Origin: Chitinophagales bacterium
GTDB lineage: Bacteria; Bacteroidota; Bacteroidia; Chitinophagales; CAIOSU01
DNA length: 64,000 bases
Reading direction: 5' to 3'
Assembly (NCBI GenBank): GCA_026003335.1
Contig: BPHB01000001.1
Coordinates: 1 to 64,000, forward strand
The notes below the pieces were generated by a model. The model was not told the origin of the DNA. It was given only the letters and a program-made list of their open reading frames with translations, and did no database searches. How positions within the stretch are numbered: the stretch's first letter is position 1; every line of letters begins with the position of its first letter. The translations under genes were made by a program, and so were the position numbers. Below, piece by piece: positions 52,540 through 62,266 of this stretch.

Positions 52540-54087
52540 TTATATGTGGCAGGCCGCTTCAGCGCACCTTTGCCCATCCAGGGCAGCTGAGATAATGCCC
52601 CCGGCATATCCGGAACCTTCACCGCAGGGGAAAAGCCCATGGATGTGTATATGCTCCAGGGTCTGAGGATGGCGCGGAATACGCACCGGGGAGGAGGTAC
52701 GAGACTCTGGGGCGTGTACCACTGCCTCCTGGCTGAGGTAGCCCGGCATGGCTCTGCCAAACGCGATAAAGCCGCCTACGAGGCGATGGTATATGAAATC
52801 CGGAAGCACCTGGCTCAGCTCCACTGATGTAATGCCGGGTTTGTAGGAGGTGCAAGGCAGGTCGGAGGAAAGTCGTCCAGCTACAAAATCGCTTAGCCGC
52901 TGTGCCGGCACGCGCTGTGTTTTTCCTGCTGCCTGCCAGCACTTATGCTCTACAGCTTTTTGAAATTCCATAGCCGCAAGGGGGCCGTATGACTGAAATT
53001 GTCGGAAGTCAGACAGCCGAAGTTCTACAACCACCCCGGAATTGGCATAGGGCTGATTGCGCCTCGATGGGGACCACCCGTTTGTAACCACTTCTTCGGG
53101 AGCAGTGGCACAAGGAGCTATGACCCCTCCCGGACACATACAGAAAGAGTACACTCCGCGCCCTTTAATCTGTTTGACAATGCGGTAAGAAGCCGGAGGC
53201 AGATCACTATTTCTCTGGCATTTGTATTGAATGCGATCAATGAGAGTCTGAGGATGTTCCACCCGCACACCCAGGGCAAATGGCTTGGGTTCAATAGCTA
53301 TACGGTTTTGATGCAGCAGCCTGAAGATGTCTCGGGCCGAATGGCCGGTAGCAAGGATTATTCTGGAGGCTCTGAATGTATCTCCCTGCAGGGTGCGTAC
53401 TCCATGGATGGATGCCCCATTGAGGATAAATGCATGCACCCTCCTGTTGAAATGGATCTCCCCGCCATGGCCAATAATAAAGTTGCGTATATTTTCTATG
53501 ATTGCCGGAAGTTTGTTGGTGCCGATATGCGGATGGGCATCCACAAGTATAGATTCCGGAGCGCCAAAGGCTACCAGCATCCGCAGCAGACTGTACACAT
53601 CTCCTCGTTTGGTGGAGCGGGTATACAGCTTGCCGTCAGAATACGTGCCTGCACCGCCTTCCCCGAAGCAATAATTGGAGTCTTCATGTACAAGGTGTTT
53701 CAGATTCAGTGCCTTGAGGTCTCTTCTGCGTGCCCTGACGTCTTTCCCTCGCTCTAGGATAACTGGCTTACGTCCATTTTTAATACATTGCAGCGCTGCA
53801 AATAATCCTGCCGGTCCGGCTCCGATAATTAACACTTCTTCTTTCCGCGATACATCCGGATAATCCGGCAGGGAAGGAGCGATTTTCTCAAAGTCTTCCT
53901 GCACATACACCCTGACCTTCAGGTGAAGGCGTACCTTGCCCTTGCGGGCATCCCAAGAGCGTCTTACCACTTCCACATGGCGGATGTCCTTTTCAGGGAT
54001 GCCGCTATGGCGTGCGCAGGCCTTGAGCAGACCTTCTGCGGTGGCTGCCATTTCGGGATCAACACGGATATCAAGCTCTTTTTTCAA
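52540..54087 (-). CDS. FAD-dependent dehydrogenase (COG2509-like)
   Basis: 515-residue cytoplasmic flavoprotein. The FAD-binding GxGxxG is VLIIGAGPAGLFAALQCI near residue 85, with the acid of the second strand in VILERGKDVRARRRD. CFGEGGAGTYSDGKLYTRS, ATGHSARDIFRLLH, CMCPGGVIAPCATAPEEVVTNG and FPCGEGSGYAGGIISAALDG are hallmarks of the YtfP/COG2509 family. An N-terminal domain (1-75) is typical too. Family members are uncharacterised oxidoreductases; the substrate is unknown. The start at 54087 fits the family N-terminus. Confidence 0.88.
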   Translation of the reverse strand: MKKELDIRVDPEMAATAEGLLKACARHSGIPEKDIRHVEVVRRSWDARKGKVRLHLKVRVYVQEDFEKIAPSLPDYPDVSRKEEVLIIGAGPAGLFAALQCIKNGRKPVILERGKDVRARRRDLKALNLKHLVHEDSNYCFGEGGAGTYSDGKLYTRSTKRGDVYSLLRMLVAFGAPESILVDAHPHIGTNKLPAIIENIRNFIIGHGGEIHFNRRVHAFILNGASIHGVRTLQGDTFRASRIILATGHSARDIFRLLHQNRIAIEPKPFALGVRVEHPQTLIDRIQYKCQRNSDLPPASYRIVKQIKGRGVYSFCMCPGGVIAPCATAPEEVVTNGWSPSRRNQPYANSGVVVELRLSDFRQFQSYGPLAAMEFQKAVEHKCWQAAGKTQRVPAQRLSDFVAGRLSSDLPCTSYKPGITSVELSQVLPDFIYHRLVGGFIAFGRAMPGYLSQEAVVHAPESRTSSPVRIPRHPQTLEHIHIHGLFPCGEGSGYAGGIISAALDGQRCAEAACHI

Positions 54088-54150
54088 ATTTCGAAGAATT
54101 AATGCTTTGTTTATGGGCCAGGACAGAGATGCAGGTATAATTATTCATTA

Positions 54151-55110
54151 CTACATACCCGCATCCTGAATGTTTTCAAGAGGGCTGTGTTTGCGGATGC
54201 TTTTACTGATCGTGATTGCCGCATTCAGCTCAAAGCCAATAAGCAGGGCAAAGGAGTTCAGATATATAAATATCTGCAGGGCTATGATAGCTCCAATGGA
54301 TCCATAGATACGGTTATACTGACCAAAGTTGTTTACGAAATAAGAAAATCCCAGCGACACAAAAATAACAAGCAGCGTAGCTACTGTAGAGCCGGGAGAG
54401 ATGAACCGGAATTTCTTCTTCACGGCAGGGCCGTAATAATAAATCAACGAAATGGAAACAAACAATAACAACAGAATCACTACCCACTTCAGTGTGCTGA
54501 ACAGCAGATAGTTAAAGGGCGTAAGGATGTCAAACGTTTGCAGGAGCAATCGCAGCAGGCGATTCCCGGCAACGATGGCACCCATGGAAATCATCAGAAC
54601 GAAAATCAGAACCAAAGTGAGCTTAAACGCCACCCATCTTTTTTTCAGTCCGCTGCGCTTGATAAAGGTAGCATACGACTTGTCGAAAGATTCCATGACG
54701 GCCATCATCCCGTTGGTGGCAAGAAACAATGAGGTAAATAAACTGATGGACAAAAGCTCCCCCCGTTGCTGACTGATGACTCCCATCAGGGTGTTTTCCA
54801 GCATGCGAAAGGCCTCCGCAGGCAGCATCTCGCTAATCAGGTTAATAAGATTGGCCTGCAGGTTAGGCACCGGAATGTACGGGATTAATGTGAACAAAAA
54901 CAACAGCCCTGGAAACAGTGCCATAAAGAAGGTAAAGGCAATGCTTTTGGCCCGCACAGAGATAACATCTCTTTTGATCTCATTTCTGAAAAAAACAAGC
55001 ACATCGTACAACGGAAGATTATCAAAACCAGGTAGGGAGACTTTTTTAAGCAGCAAAATGAGGTTTCTCACTCCGGGATAGTGTGTAAGCGGTTTAATCT
55101 TCCGGTTCAT
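54151..55110 (-). CDS. YihY/BrkB family inner-membrane protein
   Basis: About 320 residues with six membrane helices and the family features SIAFTFFMALFPGLLFLFTLIPYIP, LENTLMGVISQQRG, FLATNGMMAVMESFDKSY and FVNNFGQYNRIYGSIGAIIALQIFIYLNSFALLIGFELN (given here in segments). The Gly/Tyr-rich YGSIGAIIALQIFIYL part is the family core. Often called virulence factor BrkB or, wrongly, ribonuclease BN; the function is unknown. The frame is open from a TTG at 55125; the ATG at 55110 is the likelier start. Confidence 0.88.
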   Translation of the reverse strand: MNRKIKPLTHYPGVRNLILLLKKVSLPGFDNLPLYDVLVFFRNEIKRDVISVRAKSIAFTFFMALFPGLLFLFTLIPYIPVPNLQANLINLISEMLPAEAFRMLENTLMGVISQQRGELLSISLFTSLFLATNGMMAVMESFDKSYATFIKRSGLKKRWVAFKLTLVLIFVLMISMGAIVAGNRLLRLLLQTFDILTPFNYLLFSTLKWVVILLLLFVSISLIYYYGPAVKKKFRFISPGSTVATLLVIFVSLGFSYFVNNFGQYNRIYGSIGAIIALQIFIYLNSFALLIGFELNAAITISKSIRKHSPLENIQDAGM

Positions 55111-55293
55111 TGCCTGGTTCCCCAAAAAATAAAACTACGGGATATATTTAACCCACCATAGAATTTTTGCTGCTTCAAAATTACTGTATGGCAGGACGAC
55201 CGTGGCCAAAGGCACATGCAGGGAACGCTATGCCAGAGAATCAAGTAACCGTTCGGACAGGTTTATCGTATAACAAAACCGGCATTCAGGCCA

Positions 55294-57294
55294 ATGAGAC
55301 ACATTCTGATCATAACCGAAGCTATTGGTATAGCCTGTTTGTGTATATGCCTTCAGGCGAAGGCACAGCAACAAAAATATGTCCTTACAGACAAGTATTT
55401 ATCCAAAAAAGCCGAAATCGCCCCCAATCAGTATGCCCGCCTGCATTTTAAAAACATCAACTCCGTAACGTATTATTATAATGAATCTTTGCGCAAGCAG
55501 ATCCTGAAGGCAAAGAAAAATGAGGATTATGACAGGCTGCTGGGTTTACTGGAGGAATATGTCAGCAACTTTGGCTGTGAAAACTTTAGCCGCGACTACG
55601 AACTGCTCTGGATGCTGGGGCAACTGTATGAAAAGAAAGGACGCATGGAAGAGGCTAAAGAGGCCTATCGTCTGGTGCTGAAAAATACCGATGATCAGGT
55701 AGAGTACATTCGTCAATATTACACCAAACTTACAGCCGATGAACAGGACGAATATGTTCCCATAAAATATTATTATGAGCTGGTGGACTATCGCAAACAG
55801 GTAGATACCCTGCGCCCTCCGCGAGGCGTGTTTTTGAATATGGGAGAAGCCATTAACTCTGAATATGAAGATTATGGCCCCGCACTCAATATATCTAATG
55901 ATATGCTGATGTTTTCTTCCAAACGCAACCGCAGAATTATCCGTGGAGAAGAGCTGTTTAATGAAGATATATACTGGTCTGTGCAGGAAGAAGACGGCTG
56001 GCGTAATGCAGAGCCGTTTGAAGGTATCAATACAGAATTCAATGAAGGGTCACCCTGTATAAGCAGAGATGGTAAGACACTTTTCTTTGTGCGTTGTGAA
56101 GCTCCTGATGGCTATGGCAATTGCGATATTTATGTGGCTGATCTTATTGCAGATGGTACATGGGGCAACATCCGCAATCTGGGCAGTGAAGTGAACAGCC
56201 CGGGATGGGATTCTCATCCCTCCTTGTCGCACAGCCAGGATACCCTGTTTTTCGCCTCTGACCGCGAAGGAGGATTCGGCAGCACGGACATATATTACAC
56301 CGTGAGACAAAAGAACGGTAAATGGTCCAGGGCGCTCAATCTGGGTCCGGTAATCAACACCAGCAAAGCGGAGTTGAGTCCTTTCTATCACCCGGTTTAT
56401 AACGTGCTTTACTTCAGTTCAAATGGTCACCTGCTGAACTTCGGCAACTTTGACATTTTTAAGGCTTATTATTCCGATGGCCGCTGGACAGAGCCGAAAA
56501 ATATCGGCCCGCTGGTGAATGGCCCGGGAGAAGAATTTTATTTCACCATTGACTCCGAAGCGCGCAACCTGTTTTATGCCCGCTCCGAACAAAAGGATTT
56601 CAAAAATCTTGATCTGTTTTCCTTCCCTCTTCCAATGGAGGCTCAGCCCGCGGCAACTACTGTTTTTGCCGGTTCGCTGCGTGACTCTGCCACGGGGACT
56701 CCTTTCAAAGGCATTGTTTCCATTATTGACCTGGATGAGGGTATAGAAGTGGCGCCTAAATTTATTCGCCCCGATGGCACCTTTTCGTTTGATCTCATTG
56801 CAGACAATAAGTATCTGCTTGTTATTCAGGGTGATAATTTCTTCCGCATTGAAAAAATCTTTGAGCTGCATAACGATACGGTGATGGATCTGAAAGCTCC
56901 GGCTATTAATATGGTAAGAATTGAATTTGAAACCATAGAGTTTGCCCTTAACAGTTGGGAAATACGCCCGGAGATGTATCCGGCACTGAATAAAATCAGA
57001 GATTTCATGCTGGACAATCCTGGGTTTAATCTGAAAATATCCGGACATACCGATTCTCAGGGTAATCCGGAAGCCAACAATATTCTGTCGCAGAAGCGGG
57101 CCGATGCTATAAAGGAGTATCTGGTGAAAAAAGGCAGTGTGGCCGAGCACCGGATAACGGCTATTGGCTATGGCAGCTCACGCCCGATAGTGAAAGAAGA
57201 AAAAACAGATGCTGATCGCAAACTTAACCGCAGGGTAGAGTTTGAAATTATCCGCAGTGACAATAGCAAGCCGGTTGACTGGGGTAAGTTGTAA
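55294..57294 (+). CDS. PorE-like T9SS-associated OmpA protein
   Basis: 666 residues with the four-domain order of PorE from Porphyromonas: signal peptide (1-25), TPR-like helices (45-150; LGQLYEKKGRMEEAKEAYRLVL), a PD40 beta-propeller (170-430; PCISRDGKTLFFVR, SHPSLSHSQDTLFFASDREGG, YFSSNGHLLNFGNFDIF), a carboxypeptidase-regulatory-like domain (450-540) and an OmpA C-terminal domain (KISGHTDSQGNPEANNILSQ, KLNRRVEFEI). PorE tethers the T9SS ring to peptidoglycan, so this fits a role in the secretion machinery that the window's many sorting-domain proteins need. Paralogues exist in many genomes, so the assignment is by architecture only. Confidence 0.82.
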   Translation: MRHILIITEAIGIACLCICLQAKAQQQKYVLTDKYLSKKAEIAPNQYARLHFKNINSVTYYYNESLRKQILKAKKNEDYDRLLGLLEEYVSNFGCENFSRDYELLWMLGQLYEKKGRMEEAKEAYRLVLKNTDDQVEYIRQYYTKLTADEQDEYVPIKYYYELVDYRKQVDTLRPPRGVFLNMGEAINSEYEDYGPALNISNDMLMFSSKRNRRIIRGEELFNEDIYWSVQEEDGWRNAEPFEGINTEFNEGSPCISRDGKTLFFVRCEAPDGYGNCDIYVADLIADGTWGNIRNLGSEVNSPGWDSHPSLSHSQDTLFFASDREGGFGSTDIYYTVRQKNGKWSRALNLGPVINTSKAELSPFYHPVYNVLYFSSNGHLLNFGNFDIFKAYYSDGRWTEPKNIGPLVNGPGEEFYFTIDSEARNLFYARSEQKDFKNLDLFSFPLPMEAQPAATTVFAGSLRDSATGTPFKGIVSIIDLDEGIEVAPKFIRPDGTFSFDLIADNKYLLVIQGDNFFRIEKIFELHNDTVMDLKAPAINMVRIEFETIEFALNSWEIRPEMYPALNKIRDFMLDNPGFNLKISGHTDSQGNPEANNILSQKRADAIKEYLVKKGSVAEHRITAIGYGSSRPIVKEEKTDADRKLNRRVEFEIIRSDNSKPVDWGKL

Positions 57295-57758
57295 TCTCCT
57301 TTCCGCAAATAGTTCGTATCTTCAGCCGTGCGCCTTTCCCTATGGGGTGCTAATTTTTTTTTCTGAAATGTATGCTCCTGGCAGTTTTTCATACACAGGG
57401 ACATGCTCCTCGTGTTAAAAGGCACCAGTCCGGAGAAGGTAGTTCGCTCTGTACTCTGAGATTATGACAGAAAACAGACCCGTCGGACGCAGCAGGCATC
57501 AGCTATTGTATGCCAATGCCTTTGCTACTCATACGGAAATTGTTCCACGACTGTTGTTTAACGATGGCTTTATTCCCCGAGACGGCAGAGCCTGCCGACT
57601 CATGAGGGGAAGATGTCTTTCGTGCACCTGCCGGGCGAAGTTGTCTGTGGGTGGTTTGATAGAGAGGAACTGCACTGGTAACGTATGGCTTAAGAGGTGC
57701 TGTTTTATGTAATCAAAGGTGTTCGGACTATCAGTGAAAAAATTTCTGAAAAGGTATA

Positions 57759-58790
57759 TTGGTAAGCATAGTGTTCTTCGGTATCCTGGCCGAGCTGTCT
57801 GCACGTTTTGTTTTGTACATAAGAGGCGAGCAAACTGGCCGGTTGGACCCCGCATGGTGGAATCTTCGGCTGGTGGATACCCTGCGGGTGCATAACATTT
57901 TTTTTACGGATGCAGAAGGCATTTTCCGCACCAGCGCTGATCGCTGGGATGAATCCGGCATTACCATTAATGCGGCCGGTTTCCGTGGCAGAGAGTTCAG
58001 GCGTTTCCCTGAAGATTCTTTTTCCAGAAGCATTCTCTTTATTGGCGATTCATTTACCTGGGGATTAAATGCCCGACCTATAGATCAGTGTTTTGTGGAT
58101 CGCATAGGACGAGAGTCTTCGTTTATTTGTTTTAACGCGGGCATTCCCGGTGCTGATCCTGCGCAGTATGCCCTGATAGCCTCCAGGTATGTACCTGTTC
58201 TGAAGCCCGATTATACTGTGGTAACGGTTTATCTCGCCAATGACCTCATGGATGTTCCAAGGAAAATTATTCCCGGGCTGCCCCTGTATTTTCAAACCAA
58301 TGCCGGATGGCTACCCTCTTTTTTCAGGGGGCGTTATTTCTTAACTGCTGAAGAGTCCTATGCCTTTGCCCGGCAGCAGTTTATACCGGAGCAAACCTGG
58401 AAAAAGCTTTTGCTGAAAACAGGCATAGGTACAGCTTTGCTTTCGGTAAGTATGAAAATCAGCGAATACAGAGACTGGGAGAGGCGCACACGAAGTTCTG
58501 TTACCAATCAGTATCTGCAGTCTATTAGGGAGGTATGCGCACGGGAAGGCTCCCGTTTGTTTATTTTCATCGTTCCTCCCCGTCAAACGGATGTAAACAG
58601 CAGCTTTACGCATAATCCTGATGGGTACATCAAAAAAAAATATCCTGCTCTGACGAAAGGTTTGGAAGAGTATATACATGTTATTCCGGTCAGAAAGGAG
58701 CACTACGACTCCGCTGTTGATGGACACTTCAATAATGACGGCCACCGTATTGCTGCCGGATTTATCTTGCTCAGGTTGCTGGATAATTAG
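57759..58790 (+). CDS. SGNH/GDSL-type hydrolase-like protein
   Basis: 343 codons. FIGDSFTWG near residue 94 carries the nucleophile Ser of the SGNH fold, and DGHFNNDGHRIAAG near the C-terminus carries the catalytic Asp-His pair, so it should be an active esterase or acetyltransferase-type enzyme. The start is odd: only TTG at 57759 or GTG at 57771 are available in this frame. Another frame from GTG at 57734 reads VKKFLKRYIGK, a typical start of a membrane-anchored member, so a one-base change near 57765 may have disrupted the N-terminus. The last 20 bp overlap the convergent thioesterase gene. The 439 bp before it (57295-57733) contain no gene I can support. Confidence 0.72.
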   Translation: MVSIVFFGILAELSARFVLYIRGEQTGRLDPAWWNLRLVDTLRVHNIFFTDAEGIFRTSADRWDESGITINAAGFRGREFRRFPEDSFSRSILFIGDSFTWGLNARPIDQCFVDRIGRESSFICFNAGIPGADPAQYALIASRYVPVLKPDYTVVTVYLANDLMDVPRKIIPGLPLYFQTNAGWLPSFFRGRYFLTAEESYAFARQQFIPEQTWKKLLLKTGIGTALLSVSMKISEYRDWERRTRSSVTNQYLQSIREVCAREGSRLFIFIVPPRQTDVNSSFTHNPDGYIKKKYPALTKGLEEYIHVIPVRKEHYDSAVDGHFNNDGHRIAAGFILLRLLDN

Positions 58791-59304
58791 CTGCCGACAA
58801 CTCCTGCTTGATTTGTCTGATGCGCTCTTTTATAGAGATACTGTCCATCTGGAAATCTTTCAGTTTCATGACTTCCAGCAGGCGGAGCACTTCGGGGTGG
58901 TGTGAGGTGGTTTTGCCTGTTCTTACGTCAACGTATTTAGTAGTGGTCCACAGCAGGCAGATGAGCTTTTGTTTCGCCTGATCAGTCATGTAATATTCTA
59001 CCACTACGGTATTGATATCGTAGTAAATCACCCGCGACATGATTTTAACCCATTCCCCGAAGGTTACGGAGCGGATATAGGAGATATTGTGGTTATACAC
59101 CACCCAGGAGCAGCCAAACCGTTTGTAGATTTCTCCCGGGCTATATCCATACACTTTTGTCACCTGGTCTTCCCGGGCGTTAAAGAAATAATCAAAGTAT
59201 TTGGCATTGTTCAGATGGCCAAGCGGATCACAATCCTGAAAACGGATTACGGCATCAGATTCTGTTTCTTTCGGGTACGGTTTATTAGGATCGGGCGGGA
59301 GCAT
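58771..59304 (-). CDS. Acyl-CoA thioesterase, hotdog fold
   Basis: About 177 residues of the 4-hydroxybenzoyl-CoA thioesterase family. RFQDCDPLGHLNNAKYFDYF contains the DxDxxGHxNN catalytic signature; SYIRSVTFGEWVKIMSRVIY follows as the typical second strand. Substrate unknown. The frame is open up to an ATG at 59334 inside the upstream phosphatase gene; the ATG at 59304 starts 1 bp after that gene's stop and is preferred. Likely cotranscribed with the phosphatase gene. Confidence 0.85.
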   Translation of the reverse strand: MLPPDPNKPYPKETESDAVIRFQDCDPLGHLNNAKYFDYFFNAREDQVTKVYGYSPGEIYKRFGCSWVVYNHNISYIRSVTFGEWVKIMSRVIYYDINTVVVEYYMTDQAKQKLICLLWTTTKYVDVRTGKTTSHHPEVLRLLEVMKLKDFQMDSISIKERIRQIKQELSAANYPAT

Positions 59305-59305
59305 G

Positions 59306-61063
59306 TTATTTTGCAACAACAAATTTAGATACATGTAGCAGTTTTGCTCCGGAGTATATTTTAAGGATATATGTGCCGGATGGAAGCTTTGAGATGTCCA
59401 AATGGATGTCTTGACGATTTTGCCGGAGAGTTGTGGGCGGAAACTGTTTTATCATAGCACCGTTGGTATCAAATATCTGAAATGTCAGGCTGCCTGAGAT
59501 TTCCCCCGGTTGAATAGTCAGTATGTTTTTAGCCGGATTGGGCAGCAGAGCAAAGTAAGCGGTAGGGTCACGGTTTACTGATACGGGTTGCCGGTAGATA
59601 TGACGTGTTCCGCTCAGAGTGTAAAGACTGGCACCCAGGTTGAGTGTGTACACAGGCGTATCTGTCGTTGAGACATAATAAAAATCTGCCTGTACTTTTG
59701 CTTCTGTGATATCCAGAATCAGGTAGCCTCGCTGGGTAAAATCTGCATATTGAATATGCGGGTCGTTAGCCTTGACAATGCTGAAAGGCACGTTGCCGAA
59801 GGCGCTCTGGCTTGACACCACTGCCGGAGTAATAAACTCCACACCTACTGAGCCATTTCCTGTGGCGTCATCATACAGTTGCACATCCAGCGGCAGGTCA
59901 TTGGCAAATGAAGCATGTACATCTCCTGTAACCACTATAATGTTATCAATATCATTCTGCATAATGTACTGAAATAATTTTGCGCGTTCGGCAGGGTAGC
60001 CGTCCCATTGATCTTCATTCAAAGGTTTTCCAGCCAGCAGGGCAGGAGCCATCATCACTTGCTGGGCGATCACGCGCCAATGAGCCGAAGAAGACGAAAG
60101 GCCGTTGATGAGCCAGTTGTATTGTGCATGACCCAGCAGGGTCCGGTTGGTGTCGTTGATGATGGTCATGTTGGAGTCGGCAAAGGGATACTGTTTTTCT
60201 CGTCCTTCCAGACGAGTATCCAGCATGAACAGATCAACCAGATTACCATACTGAAATTGGCGGTAAATACGTGTTGGGTGAGCCGAATCCTGCCGGATAG
60301 GAATCCATTCAAAATACACCTTTAATGCGGCTGTCTTTAAAGCGGCAAAGCCTGCGCTGTCCGGCCAATGTTCTGAACCGTTTTGCCACGCGTCATTGCT
60401 TGTTTCGTGGTCATCCCATACGTTAATCCAGGGAAAGTTTTGCCGTGCTTTAATCAGGCTCAGGTCTTGATGATACTGCCGGTAACGGGTGCGGTAGTCT
60501 ATCAGGGTAGAGCACCGGTAGGCTGGATCAAAAGGCCGGATGTCATCACTGGACCCATTGCCTTCATAAATATAGTCGCCCAGGTGGATGACGGCATCTA
60601 GGTCATTCCGGGCGCTGATGCTTTCGTAGGCATTAAAATATCCCTTGGAATATTTGGCGCAGGTAACCACTGCAAAGCGGATATGGGTTGTTTGTCCAAC
60701 AGGTGCAGTTTTGGTTCGCCCGCGGATGGAATGGATGCCGCCTGTTTCAAAATCATAGTAATACCACGTGTTGGGCTGCAGCCCGGCCACATCCACCTTT
60801 ACGGTAAAATCCGTAGAGTTGTCGGTAGTTACCAAGCCGGATTGCACTATCTGTATAAAAGCCGTGTCAGCAGCCACCCTCCAGTTTACTGTTGCCGGTT
60901 GAGTAGTGTCTGCAGGTGCCAGCTTGGTCCATATAATTACCTGGTTGGGCAGAGGATCACCGGAGGCTACTCCGTAAACAAACGGTGGTGCAGGAGTCTG
61001 AGCAAAAGCCGGTGAGGATATGAGTAGTATAGCTATAGCCCAGGGAGTGAGCGTCTGCTTCAT
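59306..61063 (-). CDS. Secreted PhoD-like alkaline phosphatase with T9SS type A sorting domain
   Basis: 585-residue secreted phosphatase. Signal peptide 1-21 (SPAFAQTP), PhoD N-terminal Ig-like domain (about 28-125), then the metallophosphatase core: LGDYIYE, NVWDDHETSND, LDTRLEGRE and VTGDVHASFAND, which supply the Asp, His and Asn metal ligands. The last 80 residues are a type A sorting domain (FALLPNPAKNILTIQPG ... GTYILKIYSGAKLL). Probably releases phosphate from organic phosphate esters outside the cell. Confidence 0.92.
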   Translation of the reverse strand: MKQTLTPWAIAILLISSPAFAQTPAPPFVYGVASGDPLPNQVIIWTKLAPADTTQPATVNWRVAADTAFIQIVQSGLVTTDNSTDFTVKVDVAGLQPNTWYYYDFETGGIHSIRGRTKTAPVGQTTHIRFAVVTCAKYSKGYFNAYESISARNDLDAVIHLGDYIYEGNGSSDDIRPFDPAYRCSTLIDYRTRYRQYHQDLSLIKARQNFPWINVWDDHETSNDAWQNGSEHWPDSAGFAALKTAALKVYFEWIPIRQDSAHPTRIYRQFQYGNLVDLFMLDTRLEGREKQYPFADSNMTIINDTNRTLLGHAQYNWLINGLSSSSAHWRVIAQQVMMAPALLAGKPLNEDQWDGYPAERAKLFQYIMQNDIDNIIVVTGDVHASFANDLPLDVQLYDDATGNGSVGVEFITPAVVSSQSAFGNVPFSIVKANDPHIQYADFTQRGYLILDITEAKVQADFYYVSTTDTPVYTLNLGASLYTLSGTRHIYRQPVSVNRDPTAYFALLPNPAKNILTIQPGEISGSLTFQIFDTNGAMIKQFPPTTLRQNRQDIHLDISKLPSGTYILKIYSGAKLLHVSKFVVAK

Positions 61064-61092
61064 TTATCAAAAAATTTTAGGGGATATGGAAA

Positions 61093-62148
61093 TTACTCCA
61101 CTTCCACTTCTTCTTTTCGTTTGGATTGTTTTTCGTCCAGTTCTTTACCACCGGTTTGGAGGAGCTTGTCCTTTATCTTTTTTTCAATTTCATCGGCCAG
61201 TTCAGGGTTGTCATCCAGCAGTTCTTTTACCTGCTCGCGGCCTTGTCCGAGCTTGGTGCCTTCATAGCTGAGCCACGAGCCGCTTTTCTGAATGATGTCC
61301 AGCGCTACACCAAGGTCAATGATTTCTCCGGTGCGCGATATACCTACCCCATAAATAATGTCAAATTCAGCCACACGGAAAGGAGGTGCCAGCTTGTTTT
61401 TCACCACTTTCACTTTTACGCGGTTGCCTACAATGTTTTGTTCTTTGTCTTTAATCTGTGCGATTCTGCGTATATCCAGGCGGATAGAACTGTAGAATTT
61501 GAGTGCGTTTCCTCCGGTTGTGGTTTCGGGGTTGCCGAACATCACGCCAATTTTTTCGCGTAGCTGGTTGATGAAGATACAGCAACAGCCGGTTTTGCTG
61601 ATAGAGCCGGTAAGCTTGCGCAGGGCCTGAGACATCAGGCGTGCCTGCAATCCTACTTTGTTATCGCCCATTTCTCCTTCCAGCTCACCCCGGGGAACCA
61701 GGGCAGCTACAGAATCAATCACCACTACATCCAGCGCTCCTGAGCGGATGAGATGCTCTGCAATGTCCAGCGCTTGCTCACCATTATCGGGTTGAGAAAT
61801 CAGCAGGTTGGAGGTGTCCACACCCAGCTTTTCTGCATAGGTTTTGTCAAAGGCATGTTCGGCATCAATAAATGCCGCCAGGCCTCCTTTTCTCTGGGCC
61901 TGGGCGATGGCATGAATAGCCAGGGTGGTTTTACCGGATGATTCCGGGCCGTAGATTTCCACTATGCGACCCCGTGGAAAACCTCCAATGCCTAAGGCAA
62001 CATCCAGGCTGATAGAGCCGCTGGGAATCACTTCCACCTGAATAACTTTATTGTCGCCCAGCTTCATCACTGTGCCTTTGCCGTAGGCCTTTTCCAGTTT
62101 ATCCACCGTAAGCTGAAGGGCTTTTAATTTTTCTTTGTTGTCTGACAT
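61093..62148 (-). CDS. recA: Recombinase RecA
   Basis: 351 residues. Walker A GPESSGKT at 67-74, [12 protein letters not shown]-type Walker B ([17 protein letters not shown]), [15 protein letters not shown] for loop L2 and the C-terminal acidic tail are all present. It drives homologous recombination and would trigger any SOS-type repressor cleavage. It is monocistronic. A half-site AGCTAA, as found twice upstream of dinB, lies on the minus strand about 40 bp before its start (62189-62194). Confidence 0.98.
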   Translation of the reverse strand: MSDNKEKLKALQLTVDKLEKAYGKGTVMKLGDNKVIQVEVIPSGSISLDVALGIGGFPRGRIVEIYGPESSGKTTLAIHAIAQAQRKGGLAAFIDAEHAFDKTYAEKLGVDTSNLLISQPDNGEQALDIAEHLIRSGALDVVVIDSVAALVPRGELEGEMGDNKVGLQARLMSQALRKLTGSISKTGCCCIFINQLREKIGVMFGNPETTTGGNALKFYSSIRLDIRRIAQIKDKEQNIVGNRVKVKVVKNKLAPPFRVAEFDIIYGVGISRTGEIIDLGVALDIIQKSGSWLSYEGTKLGQGREQVKELLDDNPELADEIEKKIKDKLLQTGGKELDEKQSKRKEEVEVE

Positions 62149-62266
62149 GATGCTATACAGTTTTGATATAGTTGTGTAATGAGTTTAGTTAGCTCAGTAA
62201 TACTGGTCTGCACAGATACAATATTGCCTTTAAGGTACATTGTTTATGACTGTGTCTGTTCAGGCC

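Noticed and set aside
52999-53757. 252-codon plus-strand ORF
   Set aside because: Antisense to the FAD dehydrogenase gene; no recognisable features.
57464-57712. 82-codon ORF upstream of the SGNH gene
   Set aside because: Composition is not protein-like, no family, no start signal.
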